Source of the DNA: an uncultured Lachnospiraceae bacterium | Lineage (GTDB): Bacteria; Bacillota; Clostridia; Lachnospirales; Lachnospiraceae | Direction of reading: 5' to 3' | Length of the DNA stretch: 46,669 nucleotides | NCBI GenBank assembly: GCA_910577165.1 | Contig: CAJTLX010000025.1 | Location: 1-46,669 of the forward strand | Shown here: positions 23,182-31,392 of the stretch, piece after piece | Numbering within the stretch: position 1 is the first letter of the stretch | Layout: the number at the start of each line of letters is the position of its first letter | Notes under the pieces: generated by a model | Told to the model about the DNA's origin: nothing | Seen by the model: only the letters and a program-made list of their open reading frames with translations | Database searches by the model: none | Translations under genes and position numbers: made by a program

Positions 23182-25643
23182 TAGAGATTAAAAATCTGAA
23201 TAAAACTTATGACAGAAAAAGCCGCAATGCAAACCATGTGCTGCATGATATTTCCTTAACGCTGCCCGATGTTGGTTTTATCTGTATTATCGGGGCTTCC
23301 GGCTGCGGAAAGACCAGCCTGCTAAACGCGGTGGGGGGACTGGACTCTTTTGATGGCGGTCAGATCACGGCACTAGAAACCACCGTTTCCAAATCGGGGA
23401 CGCGCGAGTATGAGCGGGAGCGCGATAATAGTTTCAGCTATATTTTTCAGAATTATTATCTCCTTCCCGATCACAGTGTCGCGTACAATGTCTATTTGGG
23501 GCTGCACGCCTTAGCACTTACACATAAGGAGAGGCTTGCCCGCGTAAATGAGGCACTTGAGGCAGTAAATATGTCGCGCTACTCCCGCAGAAAAGTCGGG
23601 GAACTCTCCGGCGGACAGCAGCAGCGCGTCGCGATTGCCCGGGCGATTGCAAGAAGACCGAGAGTGATTTTTGCGGATGAACCGACGGGAAATCTGGATG
23701 AGGAGAACACCTTAAATATCTGCACACTGCTCCGCCAGATTTCAAAGAATAGTCTTGTGGTTATGGTGACACATGAAGAACAGATCGCGCGTTTTTTTGC
23801 CGATCGGATTATTACACTTTCGGACGGGCGTGTGGTGGCGGATGAGACAAGTTGGAAGCGCGAAAAATTTTTGGCGGGTGAGGGAAGTACCCTCTATGCA
23901 GGGGATTATGAATCTTCCCATGTTTCAGACAATAGGATTACCATCCGTGTTCTTGCCGAGGAGGGGGCACTCCCAGCGGATCTGACCATCGCCATATTAA
24001 ATAACAAGATTGTTATAAAGACGAGTGATGCGCGCACAATAAGCTGCTCAAAAAACGGTGAACTTCCTATAATAAAAGAGGGAATCTCACCGGCACTTAC
24101 GCTCTCAGAGATGGATGATACCCTGACTCCGAAAGAACCGGATGCGCCAGCAAAGGCAGGATTTGGATTTCCTTTTCGAAAAGTGGTGGAGGAAGCCAGG
24201 CGGCTGATGCATGGGGAGGGAATAAAGCGGGGAAGTATCTGCTTCTTCCTTGCAGCAATGACTGTGCTTACCGTGTGGATCGCAGGGGATTATCTCACCC
24301 TTTCCACAATTGATCCAAAAGAATTTTTGGTAAGTGATTCCCATATTTTGGAAATGACAATTGAGCGCGGTTCTGATCTTGATCCACTGGATCCGGATGC
24401 GGCGCGCGGTGTACTCTCTCTAGTGCCAGAATTGATTGCCACGCTAAAAGCTGAGGATGCAGATTTTGATCTGCTGCCCCATGTGACATTTACTAATGCC
24501 AGTTTTTCTCTGCATACTTTTCCGCAGCTTGGGGAAATTTCGGTAAAGCTAAAAGATTTCAGCTACGCGCCGACTGACCGGCTTACAGAATCCTCCTTAA
24601 TTTATGGAAGAATGCCAACCAAGGTTGACGAAGTTGTAATTGATCGGTGGGTTCTTGATACCGTGCTTAAACAGGATGGTGTGCTACAAAATGGTATTTT
24701 TAGCATTGAACAGTTTTTGGGAATTTCTCTGGATTTTTTTAAGAAGAATTATAAGGGAGTGATTGTGGGAATCTGCGATTGCGGTGATCCGACACTTTAT
24801 GTTCCGTGGGCGGGTCTTATCTCCATAGGGGATATGGGAGCGGAGATTCTTGGCTTTTCTGAGTTTATGGAAGCGGAAGAGTACAAGGGGCTATATGACG
24901 GGGAGGAACTTGCGCCGGATGAGTGTATTGTGGTAACGAACAATGCGGGGATTTCCTATAAAAATAAAATTGGCTCCGGGTTTAGGGCGAACAATACAAC
25001 AATTTTTGAGATTGCTGCCGCGCTGGAAGTACCCACTCACGCAAGACTGATAATTTCCGATGCCGCATTTGAAAAGCTTGTGCTTTCGATGAATAGTTTG
25101 ACCTATGATTTTTACGCGCAGGATAAAGAGGCGATGAGAACAACGCTGACCCGGATTTTGGAGCGGGATTATAAGGGGAAGATTCAGTATAAATTAAGGG
25201 ATCGCAACGGTGAAGCACTGCAAAAATATAAGACCGCCGCTTCGATGAAAGCGGATGCGAGAACGATCATTACGGTTACGATTATCGCTTTATCCATGGT
25301 GATGCTCTACCTTTTACAGCGTTCCTATGTGCAGCAGCGCGTTGGGATGTTAGCGGTATACCGGCTTTTGGGTCTGCCGAAAAAGAAGATTTTAGAAATT
25401 TTTGGAATAGAAAGTTTCTTTTTGGCAATGCAGAGTATTCTGCCCGCTGCTGTGCTTACCTGGGTGGTGGTGGCGATCCTGAATCTGTTTACTGATCTGG
25501 GATTTTTTATGGTGCTGCCGTGGCAGGCGGGCGCAGTAGTCGGTCTGGGAATTTTTTTGTATTATCTGCTTATCTCGCTGATTCCGGTGACAAGACTTTT
25601 ATCTTTGCCCCCGGCAAGACTTGCAGCAAAATATGATATTTAA
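23178..25643 (+). CDS. ABC transporter ATPase-permease fusion (MacB/FtsX type), second of a pair
   Basis: An 821-residue fusion laid out like its neighbour. The ATPase has Walker A GASGCGKT (39-46), canonical signature LSGGQ (143-147), and Walker B VIFADE (163-168). After a linker of ~120 residues comes a membrane segment (~352-372), an extracytoplasmic domain (~375-690), and three or four C-terminal membrane segments from ~694. The segment QQRVGMLAVYRLLGLPKKKI is the typical FtsX-like coupling helix. It starts with ATGA overlapping the upstream stop. No two-component system or separate membrane-fusion gene is next to the pair. Confidence 0.9.
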   Translation: MIEIKNLNKTYDRKSRNANHVLHDISLTLPDVGFICIIGASGCGKTSLLNAVGGLDSFDGGQITALETTVSKSGTREYERERDNSFSYIFQNYYLLPDHSVAYNVYLGLHALALTHKERLARVNEALEAVNMSRYSRRKVGELSGGQQQRVAIARAIARRPRVIFADEPTGNLDEENTLNICTLLRQISKNSLVVMVTHEEQIARFFADRIITLSDGRVVADETSWKREKFLAGEGSTLYAGDYESSHVSDNRITIRVLAEEGALPADLTIAILNNKIVIKTSDARTISCSKNGELPIIKEGISPALTLSEMDDTLTPKEPDAPAKAGFGFPFRKVVEEARRLMHGEGIKRGSICFFLAAMTVLTVWIAGDYLTLSTIDPKEFLVSDSHILEMTIERGSDLDPLDPDAARGVLSLVPELIATLKAEDADFDLLPHVTFTNASFSLHTFPQLGEISVKLKDFSYAPTDRLTESSLIYGRMPTKVDEVVIDRWVLDTVLKQDGVLQNGIFSIEQFLGISLDFFKKNYKGVIVGICDCGDPTLYVPWAGLISIGDMGAEILGFSEFMEAEEYKGLYDGEELAPDECIVVTNNAGISYKNKIGSGFRANNTTIFEIAAALEVPTHARLIISDAAFEKLVLSMNSLTYDFYAQDKEAMRTTLTRILERDYKGKIQYKLRDRNGEALQKYKTAASMKADARTIITVTIIALSMVMLYLLQRSYVQQRVGMLAVYRLLGLPKKKILEIFGIESFFLAMQSILPAAVLTWVVVAILNLFTDLGFFMVLPWQAGAVVGLGIFLYYLLISLIPVTRLLSLPPARLAAKYDI

Positions 25644-25648
25644 AAGAA

Positions 25649-25709
25649 GGGGTTGTCGCGCGAAGAAGAATGTATACAATGTATGGTTTCTTCCTCGCGC
25701 GACAACCCC
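25649..25709. terminator. Long bidirectional terminator hairpin
   Basis: GGGGTTGTCGCGCGA (from 25649) pairs perfectly with TCGCGCGACAACCCC (ending 25709). The stem is extended by AGAAGAA/TTCTTC around a small TGTATACA-containing loop. It lies between the ABC pair and the convergent PilZ gene, so it can end both. T-runs are weak on either side. Confidence 0.75.
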
Positions 25710-25716
25710 CTAAATT

Positions 25717-26076
25717 TTACTGTTCATTGGCATATGTCTCAATATAGTCGTCAAAGATAAAGGAAAGCACCGGTGCAAGTCCGACAAATTCACAACCGTA
25801 ACTTTTTAGCCCATGTCCTAAGTCGGTACAGCGGATAATCTTGACCACGCAGTAAAGCTTGGAATCATTCTCCGGATGAAGCTGGATGCACGCATTAAAA
25901 TAGTAGCCGACCGGAAGAATGCTCTGCGTCTGAAAGCCGATCCCCCCCTTTGACATATCTACGACCATGATCGGTTCATCAATGTTTTCTACCAATACAT
26001 TGTCCTGACGAAACAGGGAAGAAATCATTAACTCCAGTCTTATATTGAACCTTTGGTTTTTTCTTTTTTCGTCCAT
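25717..26076 (-). CDS. PilZ domain protein, probable c-di-GMP receptor
   Basis: A 119-residue protein consisting of a PilZ domain. It has the two c-di-GMP ligand motifs: RxxxR as R5-K-N-Q-R9, and DxSxxG as D40-M-S-K-G-G45. GGAGGT precedes the ATG at 26076; the frame runs upstream without a ribosome site. It stands alone on the minus strand, convergent with the ABC genes and divergent from rex. It likely senses cyclic di-GMP; the partner protein is unknown. Confidence 0.88.
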   Translation of the reverse strand: MDEKRKNQRFNIRLELMISSLFRQDNVLVENIDEPIMVVDMSKGGIGFQTQSILPVGYYFNACIQLHPENDSKLYCVVKIIRCTDLGHGLKSYGCEFVGLAPVLSFIFDDYIETYANEQ

Positions 26077-26116
26077 ATTTTGTACCTCCTCAGATATCAA
26101 TAACACCCCTGATTTT

Positions 26117-26145
26117 ATTATAAACGATTGATGGAGAAATTTCAA
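26117..26145 (-). promoter_or_regulatory. Promoter of the PilZ gene
   Basis: On the minus strand TTGAAA (26145-26140) and TATAAT (26122-26117) are 17 bp apart, 40 bp upstream of the ATG. Confidence 0.7.
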
Positions 26146-26183
26146 TGAAAAATCGAAAAAAGATGGCGGGTGGGAGGAAATGA

Positions 26184-26212
26184 TTGACAATTTCTTAACA
26201 ATTTACTATAAT
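26184..26212 (+). promoter_or_regulatory. Consensus promoter of rex with overlapping Rex operator
   Basis: TTGACA (26184-26189) and TATAAT (26207-26212), 17 bp apart, form a fully consensus promoter. TTGACAATTTCTTAACAA (26184-26201) is a 7-4-7 inverted repeat with one mismatch to the known Rex site TTGTTAA-N4-TTAACAA. It covers the -35 and half the spacer, so Rex would block RNA polymerase on its own gene when NADH is low. Confidence 0.85.
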
Positions 26213-26259
26213 AATGGAATAGTGATATGGGGTTTATCTGGGGAGAGGAGGAGAGCATT

Positions 26260-26937
26260 TTGAAGGAAAGGGAAATTTCAGCGGCGATAGTGAAGCGACT
26301 TCCAAGATATTATCGTCATCTGGGCGAATTGCTCGAAAGGGATGTTGTCCGTATCTCATCAAAGGAATTAAGCCGGAAAATGAATGTTACTGCATCGCAG
26401 ATTCGCCAGGATCTAAATCATTTTGGCGGATTTGGGCAGCAGGGCTATGGGTACAATGTCGAGTTTTTGCACACGGAGATCGGAAAGATACTGGGGTTAG
26501 ATACAAAGACGGGTGTAATTATCATTGGTGCGGGCAATCTCGGACAGGCACTTGCAAACTACAAGGATTTTGAGCGCGGCGGTTTTCTTATCCGTGGAAT
26601 TTTTGATATTGATCAAAAAAAGATTGGCAGACAGATTCGGGGGGTGAGGGTGCGGTCGATGGAAGAAATTCCGGATTTTCTGCAAAAGAACGAGGTTAAA
26701 ATTGCCGCATTAACTATTCCGGGAGAAACGGCAGCGTGCGTGGCAACCAAACTGATATCATGCGGAGTGAGGGCATTTTGGAATTTTGCCCCGACGGATT
26801 TGGACTTGCCAAAAGAAATTGTTCTTGAAAATGTACATTTGTCGGAGAGTTTGATGCGGCTTTCCTACAAGCTGAAATCAGCATCGGTTCACTCTGATGA
26901 ATCGGAGGAAGGAGATGGGGGAATTGAGACGGAATAA
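26260..26937 (+). CDS. rex: Redox-sensing transcriptional repressor Rex
   Basis: Senses the NADH/NAD ratio and represses fermentation and electron-transfer genes when NADH is low. The protein is about 225 residues. The N-terminal winged helix carries KRLPRYYRHLGELLERDVVRISSKELSRKMNVTASQIRQDLNHFG...GYGYNV, the Rex DNA-binding signature. The Rossmann domain follows with IIGAGNLGQALANY (about residues 87-100). The C-terminus has the swapped helix typical of the family. The start is read as TTG at 26260, directly after GAGGAG; an ATG 11 codons earlier (26227) lies upstream of this site and lacks one. An operator for Rex overlaps its promoter. Confidence 0.95.
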   Translation: MKEREISAAIVKRLPRYYRHLGELLERDVVRISSKELSRKMNVTASQIRQDLNHFGGFGQQGYGYNVEFLHTEIGKILGLDTKTGVIIIGAGNLGQALANYKDFERGGFLIRGIFDIDQKKIGRQIRGVRVRSMEEIPDFLQKNEVKIAALTIPGETAACVATKLISCGVRAFWNFAPTDLDLPKEIVLENVHLSESLMRLSYKLKSASVHSDESEEGDGGIETE

Positions 26938-27565
26938 AAAGACGGACGGGTTTGAAGAATTGGCGGAGGAGATCATCCATTCTCTGCAAAATAAGAATGT
27001 TCCGCTGCTGATCCTGGATGAGAAATGGCTTGAAATTTTTCCGGAGCATCTGCAAAATGATGTGATTCGCAAGAAGGTTCTGGAGCTGAACGATCTTTTG
27101 AAAAAGCAGGGACAGCAGTTTGAGCAGATCAAGGGAATCAAGCGGTACAAATCGCAGATGATGCAGGAGATCGTGGACAATATGGGTGCGGACGAAAGCG
27201 CGATTGGTCGCCTGAAACAAAAAAAGATGGACAAAAGCCAGAAAAAGATTCTGGAATTAAATGAAGAGTTAAAACAGACGGAGGACAGCCTTTCGGAACT
27301 GCCGTACCAGATCCGGCAGACCAATGCGGAATTGATGGTGGAGAGTACACGTATCTGCTATAGTCGTTTTCGAGTCAACAAGGAACGGATGCAGGAGTTG
27401 GACGCAGAGATCGCAGAGTTGAAACAAAAATTAAAGATGTGCGTCTTAGAACAGCAGGAGAGAGAAATGCAGGATAGCAAGATGTATACTTATCTGCACT
27501 CGCTGTTGGGTGCTAGACTGATGGAGCAATTGGATCGCAAACTTGAGAATGGGAGCGAAGAATGA
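26915..27565 (+). CDS. Coiled-coil hypothetical protein
   Basis: A 216-residue protein with GGAGGAAGGAG before its ATG at 26915. It begins inside the end of rex (23-bp overlap) and ends by ATGA overlap with acpS, so it is translationally linked to both. It is charged and helical with no signal or membrane segment. Stretches such as KKILELNEELKQTEDSLSEL and ELDAEIAELKQKLKMCV predict coiled coil over about residues 90-190. I recognise no family. Its conserved-looking place between rex and acpS suggests a real gene, but gives no function. Confidence 0.75.
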   Translation: MGELRRNKKTDGFEELAEEIIHSLQNKNVPLLILDEKWLEIFPEHLQNDVIRKKVLELNDLLKKQGQQFEQIKGIKRYKSQMMQEIVDNMGADESAIGRLKQKKMDKSQKKILELNEELKQTEDSLSELPYQIRQTNAELMVESTRICYSRFRVNKERMQELDAEIAELKQKLKMCVLEQQEREMQDSKMYTYLHSLLGARLMEQLDRKLENGSEE

Positions 27566-27918
27566 TTGCAGGGGTCGGAACGGATATTGTAAAGATCTCC
27601 CGCGTGGAGTGTGCATATAAAAAGAAAGCATTTAGGGAGCGGGTTTACACCGAGAGGGAACAGGAGATGATCGGGGAGAGATTATCCCGCGCGGCGGATA
27701 ACTGGGCGGCGAAGGAAGCGGTGGTCAAAGCATTTGGCACGGGATTTGGAAAGGTCGCACCAAAACAGGTTGAAGTGCTTAGAGATGGGAGGGGAAAGCC
27801 CTTTGTGATCTTGCATGATCAGGCAGCTACCATGGCAGAGGAAATGGGGGTTTGCGACTGTCCGATCTCAATTGCAAATGAGAGAGAGTATGCGATCGCC
27901 TTTGCTATTATTTTATAA
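27562..27918 (+). CDS. acpS: Holo-[acyl-carrier-protein] synthase
   Basis: Transfers 4'-phosphopantetheine from CoA to acyl carrier protein, activating it for fatty acid synthesis. The 118-residue protein opens MIAGVGTDIVKISRVE (metal-binding Asp) and has WAAKEAVVKAFGTGFGK (second acidic ligand and CoA-binding part). It is of the short, trimeric AcpS type. It starts within the preceding stop (ATGA) and is followed by nnr after 38 bp. The acpS-nnr-alr-mazF order is typical of Firmicutes. Confidence 0.95.
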   Translation: MIAGVGTDIVKISRVECAYKKKAFRERVYTEREQEMIGERLSRAADNWAAKEAVVKAFGTGFGKVAPKQVEVLRDGRGKPFVILHDQAATMAEEMGVCDCPISIANEREYAIAFAIIL

Positions 27919-27956
27919 TTGGCTCGTAGTGCCACCGAGGGGGCAGGAGGAAAAAG

Positions 27957-29561
27957 ATGAGGTATATTGCGGACGCGGCGCAGATGAAGGAGATTGATCG
28001 CCGTACATCGGAGGAGATAGGGATTCCTGCGATTGTGCTGATGGAGAGAGCGGCGGAACAGATTGCTAGGCAGGCAGTGGAACTGCTTGGTGGGCAGGAA
28101 AATTTACTCGCCAGAAAACATATCCTTGTAGTGTACGGCGCGGGGGGAAATGGCGGGGATGCGGTGGCAGCGGCAAGGCTGCTGAAATTAAGGGGGGCAT
28201 CCGTATGCCTCTATTCTGCGGATAATAAAACGCCCTGCAAGCTGACCAAAAAACAGCTTGCCATCGCAAGGAAATGTGGGGTGGAAGAGGTTGATCCTCT
28301 TACAGAATCCGAGAAGACAGGCAAAGATATTGATTTTTCCGCATATGATATAATATTGGATGGCATTTTTGGGATCGGACTTTCCAGGGAGGTGGGGGAA
28401 GAGTACCGCGCGCTGATTATGCGGATCAATGAGGCGAAAAGTCCTGTGCTTTCCATTGATATTCCCTCCGGAATCCCTGCGGGGACGGGGGAATGTCTTG
28501 GCGCGGCGGTGAGGGCAACGCTCACGGTGACGTTCGGGGAGTATAAGATCGGACATTTCCTTTATCCGGGTGCTTTTTACTGCGGAAGAATCGTACTTGC
28601 AGATGCCGGTTTTGTGCCAAAGTTTAATCGCAGGATACTTTTGGAGGGGGAATATCAATATTTTACCTATGAGAGATCTGATAGAGAGGGATTACTTTCC
28701 CGGCGTGTGCCACATTCTAATAAGGGCAGCTATGGAAAAGTCCTGATCTATGCAGGTTCAGCAGATATTACTGGAGCTGCCTATCTGGCGGCAAAAGCGG
28801 CGTACCGCTGCGGTGTGGGGTTAGTGAAGCTTTTGTCCGCCCCGAAATGTGTGGACACAGTGCGCCGAATGCTGCCGGAGGCTTTGTACCGGAGCTTGCA
28901 GGGGGATGAGGATGCAGAATTTTTTTCTGGGGAGGTTGCCTGGGCGGATGCCATACTGGCAGGACCGGGGATCGGGACGGGGGAGGAGTCCGCAAAGAAT
29001 CTTTCTCTCTTGCTTGAGGCGGGAAGAGAGCAGAAAAAACCGTTTGTGCTGGATGCGGACGCGCTGAATCTTTTGGCAAAAGAGGCGGATTGTCAGGAGA
29101 AAGAGAAAAGAATACAAAATTCCGAACGGCTTGTATGGATTTCCAAAAATATTCCAAAAAATTCCATTATCACCCCGCATCCCAGGGAGCTATCCAGACT
29201 GATGGGGCGGACAATTGAAGAAATTACAGAACATTTTATTGACACGGCGAGACAATGTATTTATAATAATCACCTGATCTATGTATTGAAGGATGCGAGT
29301 ACATTAGTTGCCTGTGAGAAAGAAATATACATTAACCGTTCCGGATGTGACGGGATGGCGACTGGTGGCAGCGGGGATGTGCTTTCCGGGATGATTGTCG
29401 GGCTGTGTGTGAAAGAGCAGGCATACAGGGCAGCGACGGCGGGAGTTTTCTTACATGGGCTTGCTGGGGAGTATGCAGAAAAATTATGCGGTCGACGCGC
29501 AATGCTGGCGGGGGATATTTTGGATGGGATGCTTTGGCTTGAGCGAGATTTCTCCGCATAA
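27957..29561 (+). CDS. nnr: Bifunctional NAD(P)H-hydrate epimerase / ADP-dependent NAD(P)H-hydrate dehydratase
   Basis: Repairs damaged hydrated NADH and NADPH. The 534-residue protein has an N-terminal YjeF_N epimerase domain (1-~225) with VVYGAGGNGGDAVAAARLL and SIDIPSGIPAGTGE. The C-terminal ribokinase-like dehydratase (~235-534) has GSYGKVLIYAGSADITGAAYLAAKAAYRCGVGLVKL, ITPHPRELSRLMG and the catalytic ATGGSGDVLSGMIVGL. Both domains seem complete. GCAGGAGG precedes the ATG. Confidence 0.95.
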   Translation: MRYIADAAQMKEIDRRTSEEIGIPAIVLMERAAEQIARQAVELLGGQENLLARKHILVVYGAGGNGGDAVAAARLLKLRGASVCLYSADNKTPCKLTKKQLAIARKCGVEEVDPLTESEKTGKDIDFSAYDIILDGIFGIGLSREVGEEYRALIMRINEAKSPVLSIDIPSGIPAGTGECLGAAVRATLTVTFGEYKIGHFLYPGAFYCGRIVLADAGFVPKFNRRILLEGEYQYFTYERSDREGLLSRRVPHSNKGSYGKVLIYAGSADITGAAYLAAKAAYRCGVGLVKLLSAPKCVDTVRRMLPEALYRSLQGDEDAEFFSGEVAWADAILAGPGIGTGEESAKNLSLLLEAGREQKKPFVLDADALNLLAKEADCQEKEKRIQNSERLVWISKNIPKNSIITPHPRELSRLMGRTIEEITEHFIDTARQCIYNNHLIYVLKDASTLVACEKEIYINRSGCDGMATGGSGDVLSGMIVGLCVKEQAYRAATAGVFLHGLAGEYAEKLCGRRAMLAGDILDGMLWLERDFSA

Positions 29562-29595
29562 TTTAAGATTTGACATAATACAGAAAGAAGGCGAA

Positions 29596-29615
29596 GCGCG
29601 GTAAAAAAACCGCGC
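29596..29615 (+). other. Hairpin between ribosome site and alr start
   Basis: GCGCGG (29596-29601) and CCGCGC (29610-29615) form a stem with an A-rich loop. The only good Shine-Dalgarno (AGAAGG, 29585-29590) lies 31 bases before the alr ATG. If the stem folds, the effective distance drops to about 11 bases. Confidence 0.5.
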
Positions 29616-29621
29616 AGAGAT

Positions 29622-30821
29622 ATGGTTGAAACAGAATATAAAGAGACCTGGCATCGGGTTTACGCAAAGATCGACTTGGATGCGTTGTGCCGTAATATGC
29701 AAAATACAAGAAAAATGGTGCGACCGCAGACAAAAATTATGGCGGTGATCAAGGCGGATGGCTATGGACACGGAGCTGTGCCGATCGCAAAAACATTTGA
29801 TGCGATGGAAAAAGGGGAAAAGATTGTGGCATCTTACGGTGTCGCCATGGTGGAGGAGGGAATTGAACTGCGCCGGGCAGGGGTAAAAAAGCCGATTCTG
29901 GTACTTGGCTACACGCCGCAAGAATGGTTTAGAGAGGCGATAAAATATGATATTTCGCTGACCATATTTGAGTTTTTTCTGGCGGAAAAATTGAGCAGAG
30001 AGGCAGTTGCAGTGGGGCGCACTGCCGCAGTACATATTAAAGTGGATACGGGGATGGGACGGATCGGATATGCGGGGAGCAGGGAAGATGCGCAGGAGAT
30101 TATCCGGATGGCAAAACTTCCAGGAATAAAGATTGAAGGGCTGTTCTCCCATATGGCATGCGCGGACGAGCGCGATAAGACTTCAGCGTGCGGACAGCTT
30201 GCGCGGTTTTTAGCATTTGAAAAACTTCTTGCAGAGGGCGGAGTTTTGATCCCGGTAAAACATATTGCAAACAGCGCGGGAATTATTGATATGCCACAGG
30301 CACAGCTTGATATGGTGCGCAGCGGGATATCGACCTACGGTCTCTATCCGTCCGATGAGGTGGATAGGAGTAAGCTTTCCCTAACTCCAGTGATGGAACT
30401 TTTCAGCCATATTTCGTTTTTAAAGAAGGTGGGGGTGGGATATCCTATTGGATATGGCAGCACTTTTATTACCGATCGTCCGATGGTTATCGCCACCATC
30501 CCGACAGGATATGCGGACGGCTATCCCCGCGCTCTCTCAGGTAAGGGGCGCGTGCTAATTTGCGGAAAGAGCGCGCCGATTCTCGGACGCATTTGCATGG
30601 ATCAGTTTATGGTGGATGTGACACATATCCCACAGGCAAAGCAGGGGGATACTGTCACGTTAGTCGGGCGTGATGGAAAAGAATTTATTTCGATGGAAGA
30701 AGCGGCAGAGCTTGCGGGTTCATTTCATTATGAGTTTGCCTGCGGTATTTCAAAACGTGTGCCGCGCATTTATTTTAAAGGCGAAAAGCCAGTGGAGATG
30801 CGGACGGAGTTTAGCTTTTAG
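29622..30821 (+). CDS. alr: Alanine racemase
   Basis: PLP enzyme making D-alanine for peptidoglycan. The 399-residue protein has the N-terminal barrel with RVYAKIDLDAL and the PLP lysine Lys44 in AVIKADGYGHG. HIKVDTGMGRIGY and NSAG follow. The C-terminal beta domain has the catalytic tyrosine region VGYPIGYGSTF, and GYADGYPRALS, LGRICMDQFMVDVT. No SD is close to the ATG; see the hairpin upstream. Its stop lies inside a copy of the dispersed TTTAGCGGAT motif. Confidence 0.95.
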   Translation: MVETEYKETWHRVYAKIDLDALCRNMQNTRKMVRPQTKIMAVIKADGYGHGAVPIAKTFDAMEKGEKIVASYGVAMVEEGIELRRAGVKKPILVLGYTPQEWFREAIKYDISLTIFEFFLAEKLSREAVAVGRTAAVHIKVDTGMGRIGYAGSREDAQEIIRMAKLPGIKIEGLFSHMACADERDKTSACGQLARFLAFEKLLAEGGVLIPVKHIANSAGIIDMPQAQLDMVRSGISTYGLYPSDEVDRSKLSLTPVMELFSHISFLKKVGVGYPIGYGSTFITDRPMVIATIPTGYADGYPRALSGKGRVLICGKSAPILGRICMDQFMVDVTHIPQAKQGDTVTLVGRDGKEFISMEEAAELAGSFHYEFACGISKRVPRIYFKGEKPVEMRTEFSF

Positions 30822-30992
30822 CGGATGGCAGGCGCGCCGCCCAGGGAACGCCAGAAAAGTTCCCTGAAAAAATTAGAGTACCAGCGGCAAATCATAACGC
30901 AAAATTTACACTCTGTTGTATAAGAGGACAAAATTCAGGAGATAATGGTAATAAATGTAATCCGGAATTTCGTAGATGGAGAGTGAATTATT
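30822..30992 (+). other. alr-mazF spacer with a 13-codon frame, no antitoxin gene
   Basis: A hairpin CAGGGAAC/GTTCCCTG (30842-30866) follows alr but is trailed by A's rather than T's. A mini-frame MVINVIRNFVDGE (30945-30986) has AGGAG 3 bases before its ATG and ends just before the mazF ribosome site and start. No ribbon-helix-helix antitoxin (NdoAI/MazE type) is encoded here, although Bacillus has one between alr and ndoA. Confidence 0.45.
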
Positions 30993-31340
30993 GTGATAAT
31001 TAAACGTGGAGATATTTTTTATGCAGACCTGCGTCCGGTAGTCGGATCGGAGCAGGGCGGAGTGAGACCGGTGCTAATTGTGCAGAACGATACCGGGAAC
31101 AAACATAGTCCGACCGTGATCTGTGCGGCAATTACCTCAAAGATGAACAAGGCAAAGCTCCCAACCCATGTGGAGATTGCAGCGGACAAATATGGAGTAG
31201 TCAAGGATTCGGTGATCCTGCTTGAGCAGGTGCGAACCATTGACAAGTCGAGATTAAAAGAAAAGGTATGTCATCTGGATCAGGAAATTTTAAAGCGGAT
31301 CGATCATGCGCTTTGCGTCAGCTTCGCGCTTGATACATAG
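30993..31340 (+). CDS. ndoA: MazF/NdoA-family endoribonuclease
   Basis: A sequence-specific, ribosome-independent mRNA interferase of the type II toxin class. The 115-residue protein matches EndoA/NdoA throughout: KRGDIFYADLRPVVGSEQGG-VRPVLIVQNDTGN, TVICAAITSKMNKAKLPTHVEI and DSVILLEQVRTIDKSRL. The start is GTG at 30993 with GGAGAG upstream. In Bacillus the gene follows alr and an antitoxin gene; here it follows alr directly with no antitoxin in the 171-bp gap. An antitoxin may be encoded elsewhere. Confidence 0.93.
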   Translation: MIIKRGDIFYADLRPVVGSEQGGVRPVLIVQNDTGNKHSPTVICAAITSKMNKAKLPTHVEIAADKYGVVKDSVILLEQVRTIDKSRLKEKVCHLDQEILKRIDHALCVSFALDT

Positions 31341-31392
31341 TCCGGGAAGACGCCGTGAAGACGGTATATGAGCGGAAGGAGAAATAAAGGTT

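Noticed and set aside
25649..25709. The long inverted repeat considered as a MITE or insertion end
   Set aside because: It has no target duplication and sits exactly between convergent genes, so a bidirectional terminator explains it.
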